From Rhopalosiphum padi (lineage: Eukaryota > Arthropoda > Insecta > Hemiptera > Aphididae), in assembly GCF_020882245.1 (NCBI RefSeq), contig NC_083599.1, positions 19,912,865-19,976,864 of the forward strand: a DNA stretch of 64,000 nucleotides. The letters run 5' to 3'. The notes beneath the pieces were generated by a model, which saw nothing but the letters and a program-made list of their open reading frames with translations, was not told the DNA's origin and made no database searches. Shown here piece by piece: positions 26,601-39,281 of the stretch. The position numbers and the translations under genes are program-made. The number at the start of each line of letters is the position of its first letter. The stretch's first letter is position 1.

Positions 26601-26843
26601 AAATATTATAACATATTCTGAGATGAATTGAATTAAAGAGATAAAAGAAGAAGAGATACGTTAACCTCCACTATTTTCAATAGAATTTTGCAACTGTTTT
26701 AGTTGTCTTCGAGGTGATCTTTCAGAGAACCAACAGGCAACAACAATGTTAAATGTGGAGATGTAGTATAATACATTATTAATACATTTTCAGCACTATA
26801 ATAAATTGTACGGACCCAGTCATTAAATCATAGATACGTTAAA
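23640..26843. other. AT-rich intergenic stretch before duplication copy 2
   Basis: No supported genes. Small ORFs at 25667-25894 and 26102-26323 are Ile/Lys- or Leu/Arg-rich with no recognisable domain. Bases 25270-25320 look like one end of an old transposon (CACACCGC... GGGAGGGGCG) without a partner. A TA microsatellite is at about 26020-26042. Confidence 0.5.
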
Positions 26844-27242
26844 AAGAGATCATATAGCTTAACTAAAATGACAAAACAAACAATTAATTGACAGATTTAA
26901 GTCACAAAAATAACCTAGGTAACCTATGTGTAACCGGTTTGCCTTTATTCGAAATTAGCACGTCTCAGTGACACGACACTGATGCTGTATACGGAGTTTC
27001 ACTTTGTCTCAGCTGAGGCAGTAGTAGGACATATCATCACATGACCTATTACCATATGCCTTTGTCTTACTTATATGGTTTGGCAAATTTCTTTTTCTTT
27101 TATTAGATCCAACACTGTTTAGTTTGTCTGCATTTACGTCCAATTGATTTTCTCCGTATTTCTCCAGCACCATATCACTGAATACGTGCATTTTTTCTTT
27201 TTATAATAATATTGTCTTTTACTTTAGGTGCCCACTGCGGGT

Positions 27243-27848
27243 CATAACATCAATATATCGGCATTCGGCAATACCGAATATCGAACATCAGACTTATTCG
27301 CGGATTATACGTGATAATACTTGTTCACCGTGTATATACACCCATCACTCTATTCACAGCAACAACAGGACTTGACCTGCACTCTCGTACACCGCCCCGC
27401 GGACACGAAAAGTCGCACGAAACGAGGCTACGCAATAAATACGATAATAATAAGGCCTCGTCGTGTGTACATAAATACTGCAGGCCCTCTGCAGCAGCGC
27501 CACGCCATCCTCCGTGCACGGGGCCCCCCCCATTCGGTGACAGTCACGGAGCTTTGCGAAAAATAAAATATATATATATATATACCTATGCGCATAAACA
27601 CATAATACGCGTTTGAATTCAAAAAAAAATAAATAAAAATTACGACGCGCCGTAGGTATATAATACATAGGTATATATGCCGCGGCCGAACATTTCGAAA
27701 ACACGCCAATGACATGTAAAAAGAGGATATATAATAATAATAATAATAATAACCGCACACGATATAAACACGATAATAAAAATCCGCGAATACGTCGAGG
27801 GCGCGCAGGGTGTCTAACCCACATTGTATATATTATAAACGCTTACGC

Positions 27849-27882
<34 letters not shown>

Positions 27883-29300
27883 CGACACACGATAATAATG
27901 ACAACGGCGATGATATATATAAAATGACGATGCACAAAAAGTTTTTCACGTTTACGTGCGCTCCGACGACGCGACCAGCCCGACAACGACCGGGTGGCGT
28001 GTCCGCGAGTCGTATATATACGCACGCCTACCCTCCCTCCCCGCCCCGGCCATAACGATATGGGTATACGCGCGTTTCGCGAGCAATGGAGTGCACAGCT
28101 ACTGCTACCACTATACACACCCCTAACCAGTACCTTGGTATAGGCGGTGTATAACTGTATAAGTATTTTAGATATATGTGTGTGTGTGTGTGAGTGAGTG
28201 TGAGTGTGTATTATTATTTCCACGTTTTTTTCCCGTTTTTTTCGTTTCGCGGGAGTCTGAAACTCGTGCCAAGGTGAACTTTCGGCAGCCGCGACAGTGG
28301 GGTGGGGGGAGGGGGCGTCATTATACGTATATACCGTTTATGTTTATTCACATCATAAGTATAGGTGTGTATATATGTACACATAATATCATGTTCGCGT
28401 ACTGTATAATAATATAATAACAATAATACGATCGTTTTGGTCGTCGTCAACTGTGCTGTATAGTCGACAGGTCGTTTTCGAGCTTATAACATAATAATAT
28501 ATATATATATATTTATGATGCGCGCCGAAACCGTACCGGTTGACACGGTGTACCGCCACGGCCGCCGTTAAAAATCCGAGCACACGATCGCGATCGCAGT
28601 AGTAGTTCGACAGTGGTTTTCCGCGCGTACGCGTGTCCCGGTGTCCAACATCGACATTTTATTTATTATATTTTATTAACGCAGCGTCCGATTTACGTAT
28701 ACGAAGATATCGCATCGCGTTTAATAAAACATACCTTTATACCGATATATCGCGCATGTCTTGCCATGCTATATTGTCCGCGTACCATCCAAATAAAATA
28801 ATATTTTATTCATATTTATCCGTACGATTGCCGTTATGTCATAATAATACGATGACGTTTTGATGGAGGACGTCGGTGGCGGCAGCCCTACAAATATAAT
28901 AGTCATCCGTCGCGGTTTACAAACAACCGTTTCGGTTCGACATATCGGTTTCAACAATAATAATAAAATACGCAATTTCAACAATTACGCGGACGCGAGA
29001 CCCTATATATACACTCTACGCCAGAAAACAATACTTATATAATAAGATATATCTGTGTATGATATTACCTAACATTAATACACCGCAGCTTCCACCGTGT
29101 TCATAATCCTCTCGGCTACTGGACCACAACGAAACGTATTTAAGGACCCGCCTCCCACAGTACTGAGCAGCAGTAGTATTATAATATTGATATTATAAAT
29201 GTGGCGCCAATCAAACATCAGTTGATCGCAGCTATAGTAGGTACGTTGTGTGCATACTAGTCGATAAAGGATTTTGCACAACGCACTAATGCACCATCAC
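27243..29300. promoter_or_regulatory. GC-richer, CpG-containing patch with microsatellites (copy 2)
   Basis: Second copy of the patch at 400-2460, differing mainly in microsatellite lengths and a few substitutions. It lies about 6 kb upstream of the start codon at 35188 of the intact Tyr/Asn-rich gene. A promoter or non-coding first exon is the likeliest explanation, but no defined promoter motif was found, and a gene read leftward from here cannot be excluded. Confidence 0.35.
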
Positions 29301-32300
29301 GCGTCCACGTATAAGCGAATCTTACAGATATTATAGAACAGGGATCACCAATTAATATTTTCAGAAGGCCACTTTAAGTTTTCTTGGACCATCAATCAAC
29401 ATTTAATGTACATAATAAATTACTACAATGATATATGATTATTCAAAAAAATTAAATGCAAAGGTAAAAACAAAATTGAAAGAAAAACTCATTTAATCCA
29501 ACATAAAAAATAATAATTAAAAATTTTACATCTTATCTAATAACCCGCTAGTGTTTATCCACGTGACGCTATTTCGTCTAATTTTTAAAATTACTCGTAA
29601 GCGGGTAAATATAGTATCCTACCACCATTATATATTTTGTGATATTGACATATTGTTTACGTTACAATAATATTCAATTACTGAATTGAAATTATTAAAT
29701 CATTTTTGATTTTTCAAAAATTTTCATTTTAGAAAAAACAAGAGAAGGGTTGAAAACTGAAACTTAAAAAAAATAAGTATTGAAATTCTTAGTATATATT
29801 CTACTTAATCTACTTAAACCACTGGATGTATAGGTAAGCTGTTGTACGTTCGCATTTAAAACATACTTAAATAATAAATATATAATATAATATAATATTA
29901 TACTATACTCAAAACGCTTAGTCTTAAATAATAAGTATTTCTCTCCACGAATCTATAAACAACAGTATTTGATGACAAAATACCATTAGTTATTCGTCGG
30001 CCGCGTGCCGTTGAAATGTATTACGAATCGTTACAATATTGATCGCCGGCCCGAGTGTCTGCAGGCTGTAGCACGCTACATATTATCATCATCAGAATTC
30101 AGAGTAGATTATAAATTATAATTATAATTTATAGTTGTATATCAGTAGTCATATACATAAATATGGTCTGGCCTATGTTGACGAAATTATGCGTTTAGCG
30201 TTTGTCTATTGCGTTGAACCATATTATATTATATTATATTATTGTACATTATATTAATTATTACTTACTATTTTACTAATCAGTAAATAAATTATGTTAT
30301 TATAATTTACGAGTATAATATTTATAGTGCGTAAACGGCGACGGTTAAACATTGGATAAACTGATTTTATTTTAATTTTCTGTCGTATTATATCGATATG
30401 GTATCCTATACTTTTATATGACACAATACTTTTGATATCGACTAAACAACAGTCACTTTTATACCTACTTATGAAATGCTTGTAATTTTATCCTTGTCCC
30501 TATTTATATACATTATAATAGGTATCGTTAATAATTCACCGGCGTAACTAAGGAGGACTTGGGGTAGCTGGTATTTTCCCCCTAAACACTATTCTAATCA
30601 TACCGAAATATTTGAATAGAAAACATTGGGCCTACAAAATAAATATATTTTAGCCTCCCACCCTTGCACTCCGAAAATCATGTTCGAATATTGCATATGA
30701 CTATGTATATGTAGACTGTAGGTAGTACTATACTATGAATATGTACAATTATATACATTTTATACGTATGTGGATTGTGGACACAGTGCAAGATTTAAGC
30801 TGATAGAAAAAGTTCGAGTTTTGTAGACGTTGGTTTTTTTTTATTAGCCTAGTTTTATAAAGCTAATAAATTAAATGTACTACGTAAGTAAAATAAAGTA
30901 CTCGATATTTGATTTTGATTTTTTTAAAACTTTTTAAAGTTTATTTAAAGTTATTTTAACTTTTAAGCTAGTGTTTTTATTTATTAATTATTTAGATTTA
31001 CTAAAATATATTTTATAAAATGTCTTCTTAATCAACGAATATTCAAAATATTTTAAAGGTCAATATTTGTATTCATTTTTGTACCATAATAATATGTGTA
31101 CTAACTACTAATGTACCGAATCAGGTTTACCTCGATTTTTTTGATTTATTTACAAATATTATAATATTAATACTAGATATAACTGATATAGATGTAACCT
31201 TTGAAATATTAAATTCAAAGAATACAATAAAATTAGTACATCTTAATTCTTAATATAGTTTTTAAAAATAATTTGTATTTCATTTTTATAATTTTTTTTA
31301 ATAATAAACGTTAAAACTTAAAACGTATAGTGTCCAATAATATTATGATGTATTGATGTTTAAATATTCTTTACTTAATTCTAATATAAAAATGAGTGGG
31401 TGTTATCTATATTATTGTTTTTTTTTTGAGATTTACCAGTTTTTTAACTGGTCAACTCAAATATTGTATATGTAATAAAGCCATCTAACTAAGGCTATAA
31501 ATTGCAACCATTTATTAGTAATTGCACACGTTTTTTCTTAATATCTCATTTCACAAAATTTTAAGGTTTAAATTTTACATAAATATTTTTAGTCTTCATT
31601 TTTATTGTTATAAAAAATTAATATCCAATGGAATTTGAAATAGTTATATTATAAAAATATTTATTTATTTAAGTTAAAATATTTTATTTGTACATAACTT
31701 TCTACTCTACTAAACTATTCTACAATTGTCTATTTATAAAAATCACAGTCCATTTTTTGTTTAATAAATATAATATAATACATTATTACTACTTATATAA
31801 ACTTAATAATTAACTATCGGTTCAATCAAAACATCCGCTTTTTTAAATTTAATTCGAAGAAATATTAATTGTTTGTACGGTTTTTAAAAATATCCATAAA
31901 TTACGAATTAAAATGTCTAGTTTTTCAAATGGTATTAAGTGAGCACATACAAATTAAAAATATATTTTTTTTTTAATTAAGCAAAAATATTATATTAATT
32001 GCCAAATTTATTTAGGGAAAAGTGTTAAACTAATTATTAATTTTATACTGTTGGCATGACGAGGGTATAATTTGACGTGATTATAGAAATTTCAGTGAAC
32101 CTTTTATATATGCCTGTAGAAGTTTATAGAAAATAAACAAGTAACAACTACAAATGAATATCTAAATTAATAAATCCAACATTCCAACATACTATACATA
32201 GTTGTATTAGTTTTAATAATAGAATTATATTTTTATAGTTTTTCATTTATAAAACTTAAAACATAAATATTTTTAAACTATTATCTAAGTCGAGATAAAT

Positions 32301-35187
32301 ATAAATACCATTTCGATATCATTAATTTTTATATTTTGTGCGGAGCGGAATTTTGGTATTGGTTTTACAATAATTATGTGTTTTTTTTGTCTGTCATCTA
32401 TTAAAACAGTAAAAGAGTTTAAATAATTAACTTTGAAACTTTGAAGTAATTTCTAGTAGGAAATTACGTCTAGTTAATACATTGGAAGGTCGAAAATAAT
32501 AAATTCTTGTTATATGTATATAATTTTCCAAATTATTGGGAAAACAAGAATTTATATGCATAATTACAACACTTTCTTAGAAACGATTAAAGTGAATGTT
32601 GACAAAATCTTGAAAATTTATAAATTATTTCGTTGTACATTTTTACCAACCGTACATATGTTTTTATTTCCCACGCATAAAATAATTTTTTCTCTTATTA
32701 TTTAAAAACATTTGAAATTTTTTTGAAATTATGTTGAAAAATTATTTTATTGGTAAAAATTCTTGAAAATGTATTACAAAACCCTACATAAGTCATCATT
32801 AAATCTGTATAAAAATATTAAAATACATACTCACAATTTTTTGTTATATACATTTGAAGTTCAAATAAAAATGTATAAACTACAAACATTTTGTATTAAA
32901 AAAATTACAAAAGCTCAAACTGGAACTAAAATGTGTGTAATCACAATTATTTTTATATTTCATATTTTAAGTTTAAATTTGTACTAAATTAACTAAATTC
33001 ATATTTTTCAATTATGAATAATGACAAGGCCGTAACTGGAGGTCTATTCTATAGAACTCCAGAAATTTTTAAAAATAGAAACATTGGTATGGTGAAATTG
33101 AAATACGATGAGTAGTTTATTGACTATAATTGTAATAGAAAAAATGTTAGACCCCCTTACCGAATTTTTTTTTCAGTTACGGCCTGGAATAACGTAGTAA
33201 TATAAACTAGTATAAAAAATATATATCAATAGCAATATAAAAATATAATTAATTAATATATGTAGAAATATTGGCTGACAAAATCTCTGTTTAGAAACGT
33301 TTTTGGTAGGTAGCGATGTTATTATCATTGAGCTCAGATTTAACGCATTTTATAACAGTGACCTATTTAGGTGAAGAATAAGAATACTTGACACCTACTA
33401 GCTACTATAAAGCAGAGCGACTTCCCTGGTTTTAGTATTATTATAAATTTACAACTTTAGCTTCATAGTTCATGGGCCATCAGTTTTTTTTTTACATTTC
33501 CATATTTACATGAATTATTAATCTTGATTATACCTATTCTTGTTATCGCAAATTATTTGAATACCTATTTTTATAGAACTATTGTTCATTGTTTATAAAA
33601 GTTTTTGTGTAACTATAATTATTACCTTGCTAGTTGCTACATTTTAATTCAATAATGATAAATCATTGTATAATATGATTCTGAGTAGGGAAGTTTATAT
33701 GTCAACCTATTTTTATGGTTATTTTTTAATACCTTATTATTATGTTTATATATTAAGTACTAATGTACTTTAAGTAATTTATTTTTCTATTAGTACCATA
33801 GACTAAACTTAAATTAATTTTTGACAAAATATTTTCATTTTTTATATATTGTATTATTAATTACTATAATACTGTACAACGAATAATTGCAGTTATTAAC
33901 ATAGAAGATAATACGAATGTCGAATGTAATGTACTATGTGGAATAGTATAAATACTAAATAGGTGCATAGTATATAAATTGTATAATAAAATAATTAGTT
34001 ATTAAAAACCATTGACATTTACACAGTCACTATACAATTTTGATATTTTAACTAAAACTACCTTAAATATTTTGAAAATTTAATTGTATTTAAAAAAAAT
34101 AATAATACATAATACATAAGTAGCAATTTGGAATTTTTTCAATTTCTACGATTAATATTTTTGAATTAAGTACAACAAAATAACTCACATTGTTTCATAA
34201 AATATTTTACGTTCGAATAATCCTGCAGTTTCAACTAAATTTGTATTTCAAACACTTGTAAAAAATTAATTCTACGAGTGTAATTCTTCTAGTGGTTTTG
34301 TTATTTTTAGGTTCTGTGTTAACTTATAAGGAATTTCGTTATACATTTTTAACTTAATGAATAATTTTCAACTACAAAATTTTTTTGCAAATATTAGTGA
34401 TTTTTACGAATTTTGTCTGTTAGAACTTTAAAGGTTTGTAAATAAAACAAGTAAGACTGTCTATCCAAATAATCTGTACATATCTTATTTATAAATATAA
34501 ATCTTTATACTATTCCCATATTCTTCATATTATTGTAAATTACTAAAATGTATCTAATTATTAATTTAATTTAATTATATTTATATTGTAGTTACTTTTG
34601 TTGGTAATAAATTAGCCATGTATTTTATAAATCTACGAAACAATATATGCAATGAATTTGACTATTTTATTGAAATTATTAAAAACAGACAATTTTATGT
34701 AATTAATAATTAAAATTCATGTATATTCTTCAATAAATTTATTCTTCATAGGCTTGAGTTTATTACTCATATTATAGATAGGCATAATTATCATATTTCC
34801 TATTCATAATAATTCATAGATTTATTTATCTGTAATGTAATAGGTACACTTACCTTTATAGTTAACAAACTAAACGTTTTTTCTTTTTTAACTTTGATAG
34901 CTTTAATATTTTGTTTAGTTTCTTTATTCATATTTGGTATCAAATTTATTCTGTAATTTTTAATATATTAAATTGGGACCTATAATATAATGGCTATATA
35001 CAAGTTTTTATATTACAAATCATATTGAAGTGTTCTTTTAATTGTATAGCTTGTCTAAATTTTGACTAAAACATTTATGAACTATGAATATTACATTATT
35101 AATTACGATAAATATGTTTTAATTAAAATGTTTTAGTACTGGTACTGTTCACACTGAAGATAGTTAATAAATATTTCGCATTTCTAA
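29301..35187. other. AT-rich non-coding stretch within duplication copy 2
   Basis: Counterpart of 2461-8312. It has no protein-like ORF. Relative to copy 1 it carries about 8 extra bases near 29646 and about 24 near 29680, and a few in the GTAGCTGGTATTTTCC segment near 30568. It contains the MITE at 33025-33187. Confidence 0.6.
33025..33187. mobile_element. Same 163-bp MITE in duplication copy 2
   Basis: Duplicate of the element at 6152-6314. The left terminal repeat is intact; the right one has a substitution near its end (CAGTTACGGCCTGG instead of ending CCTTG), which arose after the duplication. No coding capacity. Confidence 0.7.
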
Positions 35188-38100
35188 ATGGATGGAGCTC
35201 AGAGAAATTTCAGTATGATGGCCGAGAAAATCGATAGAATGCGATGTTTAAGGGTAATACATTTTACCATATTATATACAAGTAGTTATAGTACATCAAA
35301 GTTTTATTATCAATGAAAAAAATATATATATAATATATAGATATACGTTTATAATATATTCATATTTATTATAATCAATATGCTTTTTTTTCTCAAAACT
35401 GCTAACTATTTTGTATTTAATTTTATACATTTAAGTAATATATTATAAAAGTTTGAATGAATTAATTATTATTTTATTTGAGATTAACGAAAACTGAGTT
35501 GATTAAATTAATATTACGTAAATCACAACACTCATAAAAATGTTGTGGGTTATTTTATTTGATTATTTCTGAGCTGTTGAATGTTTTAATTTAATGAGTA
35601 TAATGATTTTAAATTTAATTGCATATTGCATTATATATTATTGTAATGCCATTGTTGTAGTTTAATATTTAATGCGTAGGTACTTGATAATTTAATACTA
35701 TAATGAATAATTTTTTTTGTTTTTTTATTATTATTTTAGGAACGATGCGACAATTATGTCAGACTAATAAAACTAACACTTGATGAAACAATCAAAGAAC
35801 AAAATTCGCTTTTGGATGGATCAGCAATTCATAATAGACTAAAATACTTAGGCGTATTAGATAAACCTAAATCATTATCAAACACATTCAATACTGATAA
35901 ATATCATAAGAATATAGATTATAATAACAAATACAAGTATTTGGTGTTTGATGATGATTTGAGTCTTAGGCAACATAAAAATAAATCTAACTTAAATACA
36001 AATGATATGTATTTATCAAATGACTATAGCAACTTCAATACTAACTATAAACCACAGGTTTATGATTATTCCACAGTATGTGATGACCAGAATAACTCAT
36101 ATTATATGCCAATCAATCATAAGAAATATAGAAAACCAATGAACTTTCGAACATTGAATACTCAAGAATACCAAGTATATTATTTTCCTACATCAAAACC
36201 TATACCTCAATATCCTCGACAAACCACTGATAGATTTTACAGACGTAAACCTATTAAACAATATCCTGAAGAAGAAGTTCCTTATTGGCCAACTCGGTAT
36301 CCAAAACCAGTAAGAGTTGTTGAACGAGAACCATCGTATTCAATGATTGATTATGGTTACCGAAGTACAAATGATTATCGCATTGGCAAATCAAAATATA
36401 TTGAACCGTATTCATCTGAACACCGTACAAGATATTATCCAACAAATGATAATAATATTTATCATGGCAATGATGATAGTGATTACTATTATGAACCTCA
36501 TTTGGGGCAGCGATCGTTTTCTAGTATAACAAGACCATGTTCACCCGTATATAATCAAGATATTTTGTATGATAGACCTCAATTAGAAAATTCCAGCAGT
36601 TTACTTGAAAAAAAAATCCGAGATTATGTATGGAATCCACACAAAGAACGTGTTGAAAAGTATATGACTCCAAGTTATGAAAAAACCAAGTATTACACTG
36701 ATTTTAAACCATTAAAGATTAAACACCAAGGAGACGAAACATTCAGAACACGTTCATTATTAGGATTAGATTCCCGAGTACGCAATCAAAGAAGCGAAGT
36801 AATCAATGACAATTCATATAAAAATAACTCGATACTTACGTCGCCTAAAAGAAAATCTGCAGATGACGAAATTCTTCAATCACATGAAGACAATGATCAT
36901 TACACTGACTACATATTGAATAAAAAAAAAACTGAAAGTCCATCGACTTTACCAAAGCGAATTAGTTTTGATCTCGGTAATGAGCATATTGATCTACCTA
37001 TTCATACAAATTCAATCGGAGAAAATACTAATATCACGAAAGACCATAAATTAATTTTAGAAAGAAAAGAATCAAATATGAAAGTCGATGATAAGCGTCG
37101 AACATCGTTATTATCAAATGATAATTATTCAATTCCAATAAACAAACAACGGGGTTCACCAAGTGATACAAATGTAAGTTCAAGAAGACAGTCTTTAAGT
37201 AAACAAGAAAAGTTAGCTTCAATCGGAAATTCTTTTGAATCTGAAAAATATTTAAATTCGAAAAATAATTATCAAGAAAATGATTTGAGTTTATCAGAAA
37301 AAAATGTTGATTCTTATAATAATGATAGAATAAATTATGATAATAATAATGATATTCAGAGTTACTCGAAAACCCCAGATGATAAAAACAATGTTGTGCT
37401 TAAAGATGAAAATACATATCGTGATCTCAGACGTGATAGTAATGATAATAACAGAAAAAAATCGTTGGAGACTACAGATAAAAAAAATTTTAGTTATCAA
37501 GATCACACTGAAAATACTAAAAATAAAAGGGATAAATTAAATGTCACTGGACGAAGAGAAAGTTACAAAGGCGAACAAAAATCGAAAATAGAAAATACTC
37601 GTGGAAATACAAGTTTGAATGGTGTGGATAATAAATTAGACACTTTCGACAACGAATATAATAACAAAACTGTTACAAATGTATCGCCTAAAAATAAAAT
37701 TAGCTCACCCATAATTGATCATAGTAATGGTATGAATAGTACGAGCAAATACAATATGGACGAATATGAAACTGAGCACATTCAACAATTTACTAATAAA
37801 AATGATAGTGGGGAAAAACGAAAAAATTCTGAAACTATTCAACCATATAATAATGTTGTTAATGATTCAAACGATGAAATAGAAAACTCTAATACCGTAA
37901 CACAAGTTAGTTCTGATTTCAAAACAATTCCGGAAGACCAAGATTCATCACATGGAGTTTCGATGAACGAGCTTACGAATAATATAAATTATTACCAAGA
38001 TCATTCTGATGACAACCATATAAAAGAACACCCAACTCATGGGTATGAGACACAACCGGAACATATTGCTAACGATGATCATTTTTATCCAGACGTTGTT

Positions 38101-39135
38101 GATGATAACAAAGAAATCATAACACAGAACAATATCGAGCCCATTGAACAAAACAATTTTGGTGAAGACAACAATGTACACGATGAGTATTATTATCAAA
38201 ATCCTACAGATGACAAAGAAGAAAATCTAATAGAAAACCAATACGAGAATCCCGATTCCCAAGTAAATAATGTCGACAACCAACACACTAATGATGATTA
38301 TTACTATCAAAATTATTCTAATGTTGACCCAAAAGAACAACAAGAAAATCAATATTCCGAACCTGGTGTAAAAGGAGAATATACAGGCGAGCACGTCGAG
38401 CACGATGATTATTACTATCAAAATCATGCGAGAGATGACATAAAAGAGCAGCAAGGAGATCAGCAGTATGTTGATCCTAACTATCAGGGAAATTACGTCG
38501 ATCAGACACCGACTCACGATGACTATTATTATCAAAACTATTCTAATGTTGACCCAAAAGCACAACCAGAAAATCAATACACCGAATCTGATCACCAAGG
38601 AGAATACGTAGCTGAGCAAATGGATCGTGACGATTACTATTACCAAAATCACCCAGAAGAAGGTACAAATGAAAATCAAATCGATCAGCACTATCAGGAG
38701 CATCAAGGAAATTACATCAGTGGAGAGCAGGATAATTATTATTACGAGAATAATTCTAATAATGTAAACTTAGAAAGGCATCCCGAAGGCCATTATGACG
38801 AACATGCTCAACAGGAACCATATGCAGGTGAACAACACGCAAATGACGGTTACTATTATCAAGAAGGCGATACAAACTACAACGATTCTGTCCCCAAAGA
38901 ACAGTATGATGGTTATGTTGATAACAATCACGACGCTAATGTCGCTTATTATCCAGAATCAAATGTCGAACACTATGATCAACAACAACATGATTATGAA
39001 AACAATAGTTACCCAACACAAAAAGTAGACTACATAGAACCGTATGAGCAAAATTCTAGAAATGAAAATAATGATTATTCCGAAAACGTCGATGGAAGTC
39101 AACCAACGAGTCAAATTACCAACGAACAAAAATAA
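35188..39135 (+). CDS. Disordered Tyr/Asn/Asp/Gln-rich repeat protein, 1153 aa, two coding exons
   Basis: Exon 1 is 35188-35253 (22 codons, MDGAQRNFSMM..., first ATG after an in-frame stop). Exon 2 is 35740-39135, after TTTTAG, in phase 0. The first 70 residues are ordinary, probably helical (ERCDNYVRLIKLTLDE, then NRLKYLGVLDKP) and the likeliest conserved part. The rest is highly polar, rich in Asn, Asp, Ser, Lys, Tyr and Gln, with no signal peptide or membrane segment. The Arg/Tyr/Pro-rich part (roughly residues 110-250) precedes a Ser/Lys/Asn linker. The C-terminus holds seven degenerate repeats keyed by DDYYYQN, starting at 38182, 38293, 38404, 38518, 38629, 38731 and 38845, spaced 34-38 residues. 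I recognise no family. A self-associating, prion-like or scaffold protein is possible. Confidence 0.85.
38182..38940 (+). repeat. Coding tandem repeat, about 111 bp (37 aa) unit, seven copies
   Basis: Each unit starts with an acidic pair and a tyrosine triplet, as DEYYYQN, DDYYYQN or DNYYYEN, followed by an Asn/Asp/Glu/Gln-rich spacer often containing NQY and GEYV or GNYV. Start-to-start distances are 111, 111, 114, 111, 102 and 114 bases, always multiples of three. Units differ enough to show the array is not very recent. Confidence 0.9.
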
Positions 39136-39275
39136 TTTTCCTATTAACGATGATCAATTAAAAAATAATACTTAAGTACTACCTATCTATTAATTATAAA
39201 AATAATATTTATGTTTATTTTTAGAAAAAAGTAATCCGATCTTGTTATTATCGTTTTAAGCGAAATTTATTGTAA

Positions 39276-39281
39276 AATAAA
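39276..39281 (+). terminator. Polyadenylation signal AATAAA of the Tyr/Asn-rich gene
   Basis: Canonical AATAAA 140 bases after the stop at 39135, in AT-rich 3' flank. Confidence 0.45.

Larger units (their letters stand above)
26844..35925 (+). repeat. Downstream copy of the segmental duplication, carrying the intact gene start
   Basis: Direct repeat of 1-9067 with an offset of 26843 bases at the left edge. Its right limit is inside exon 2 of the Tyr/Asn-rich gene, which runs on to 39135, so this copy probably keeps the ancestral arrangement. The left limit cannot be fixed because the other copy is cut by the window. High identity in non-coding sequence implies a young event. An uncollapsed haplotype in the assembly is a possible alternative, but the 17.8 kb of different sequence between the copies makes that less simple. 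Confidence 0.95.

Noticed and set aside
36254..39028. Minus-strand and shifted ORFs within the Tyr/Asn-rich exon
   Set aside because: Ile/Val/Leu-rich or Met/Ile/Thr-rich complements of Asn/Asp/Tyr codons; no independent support.
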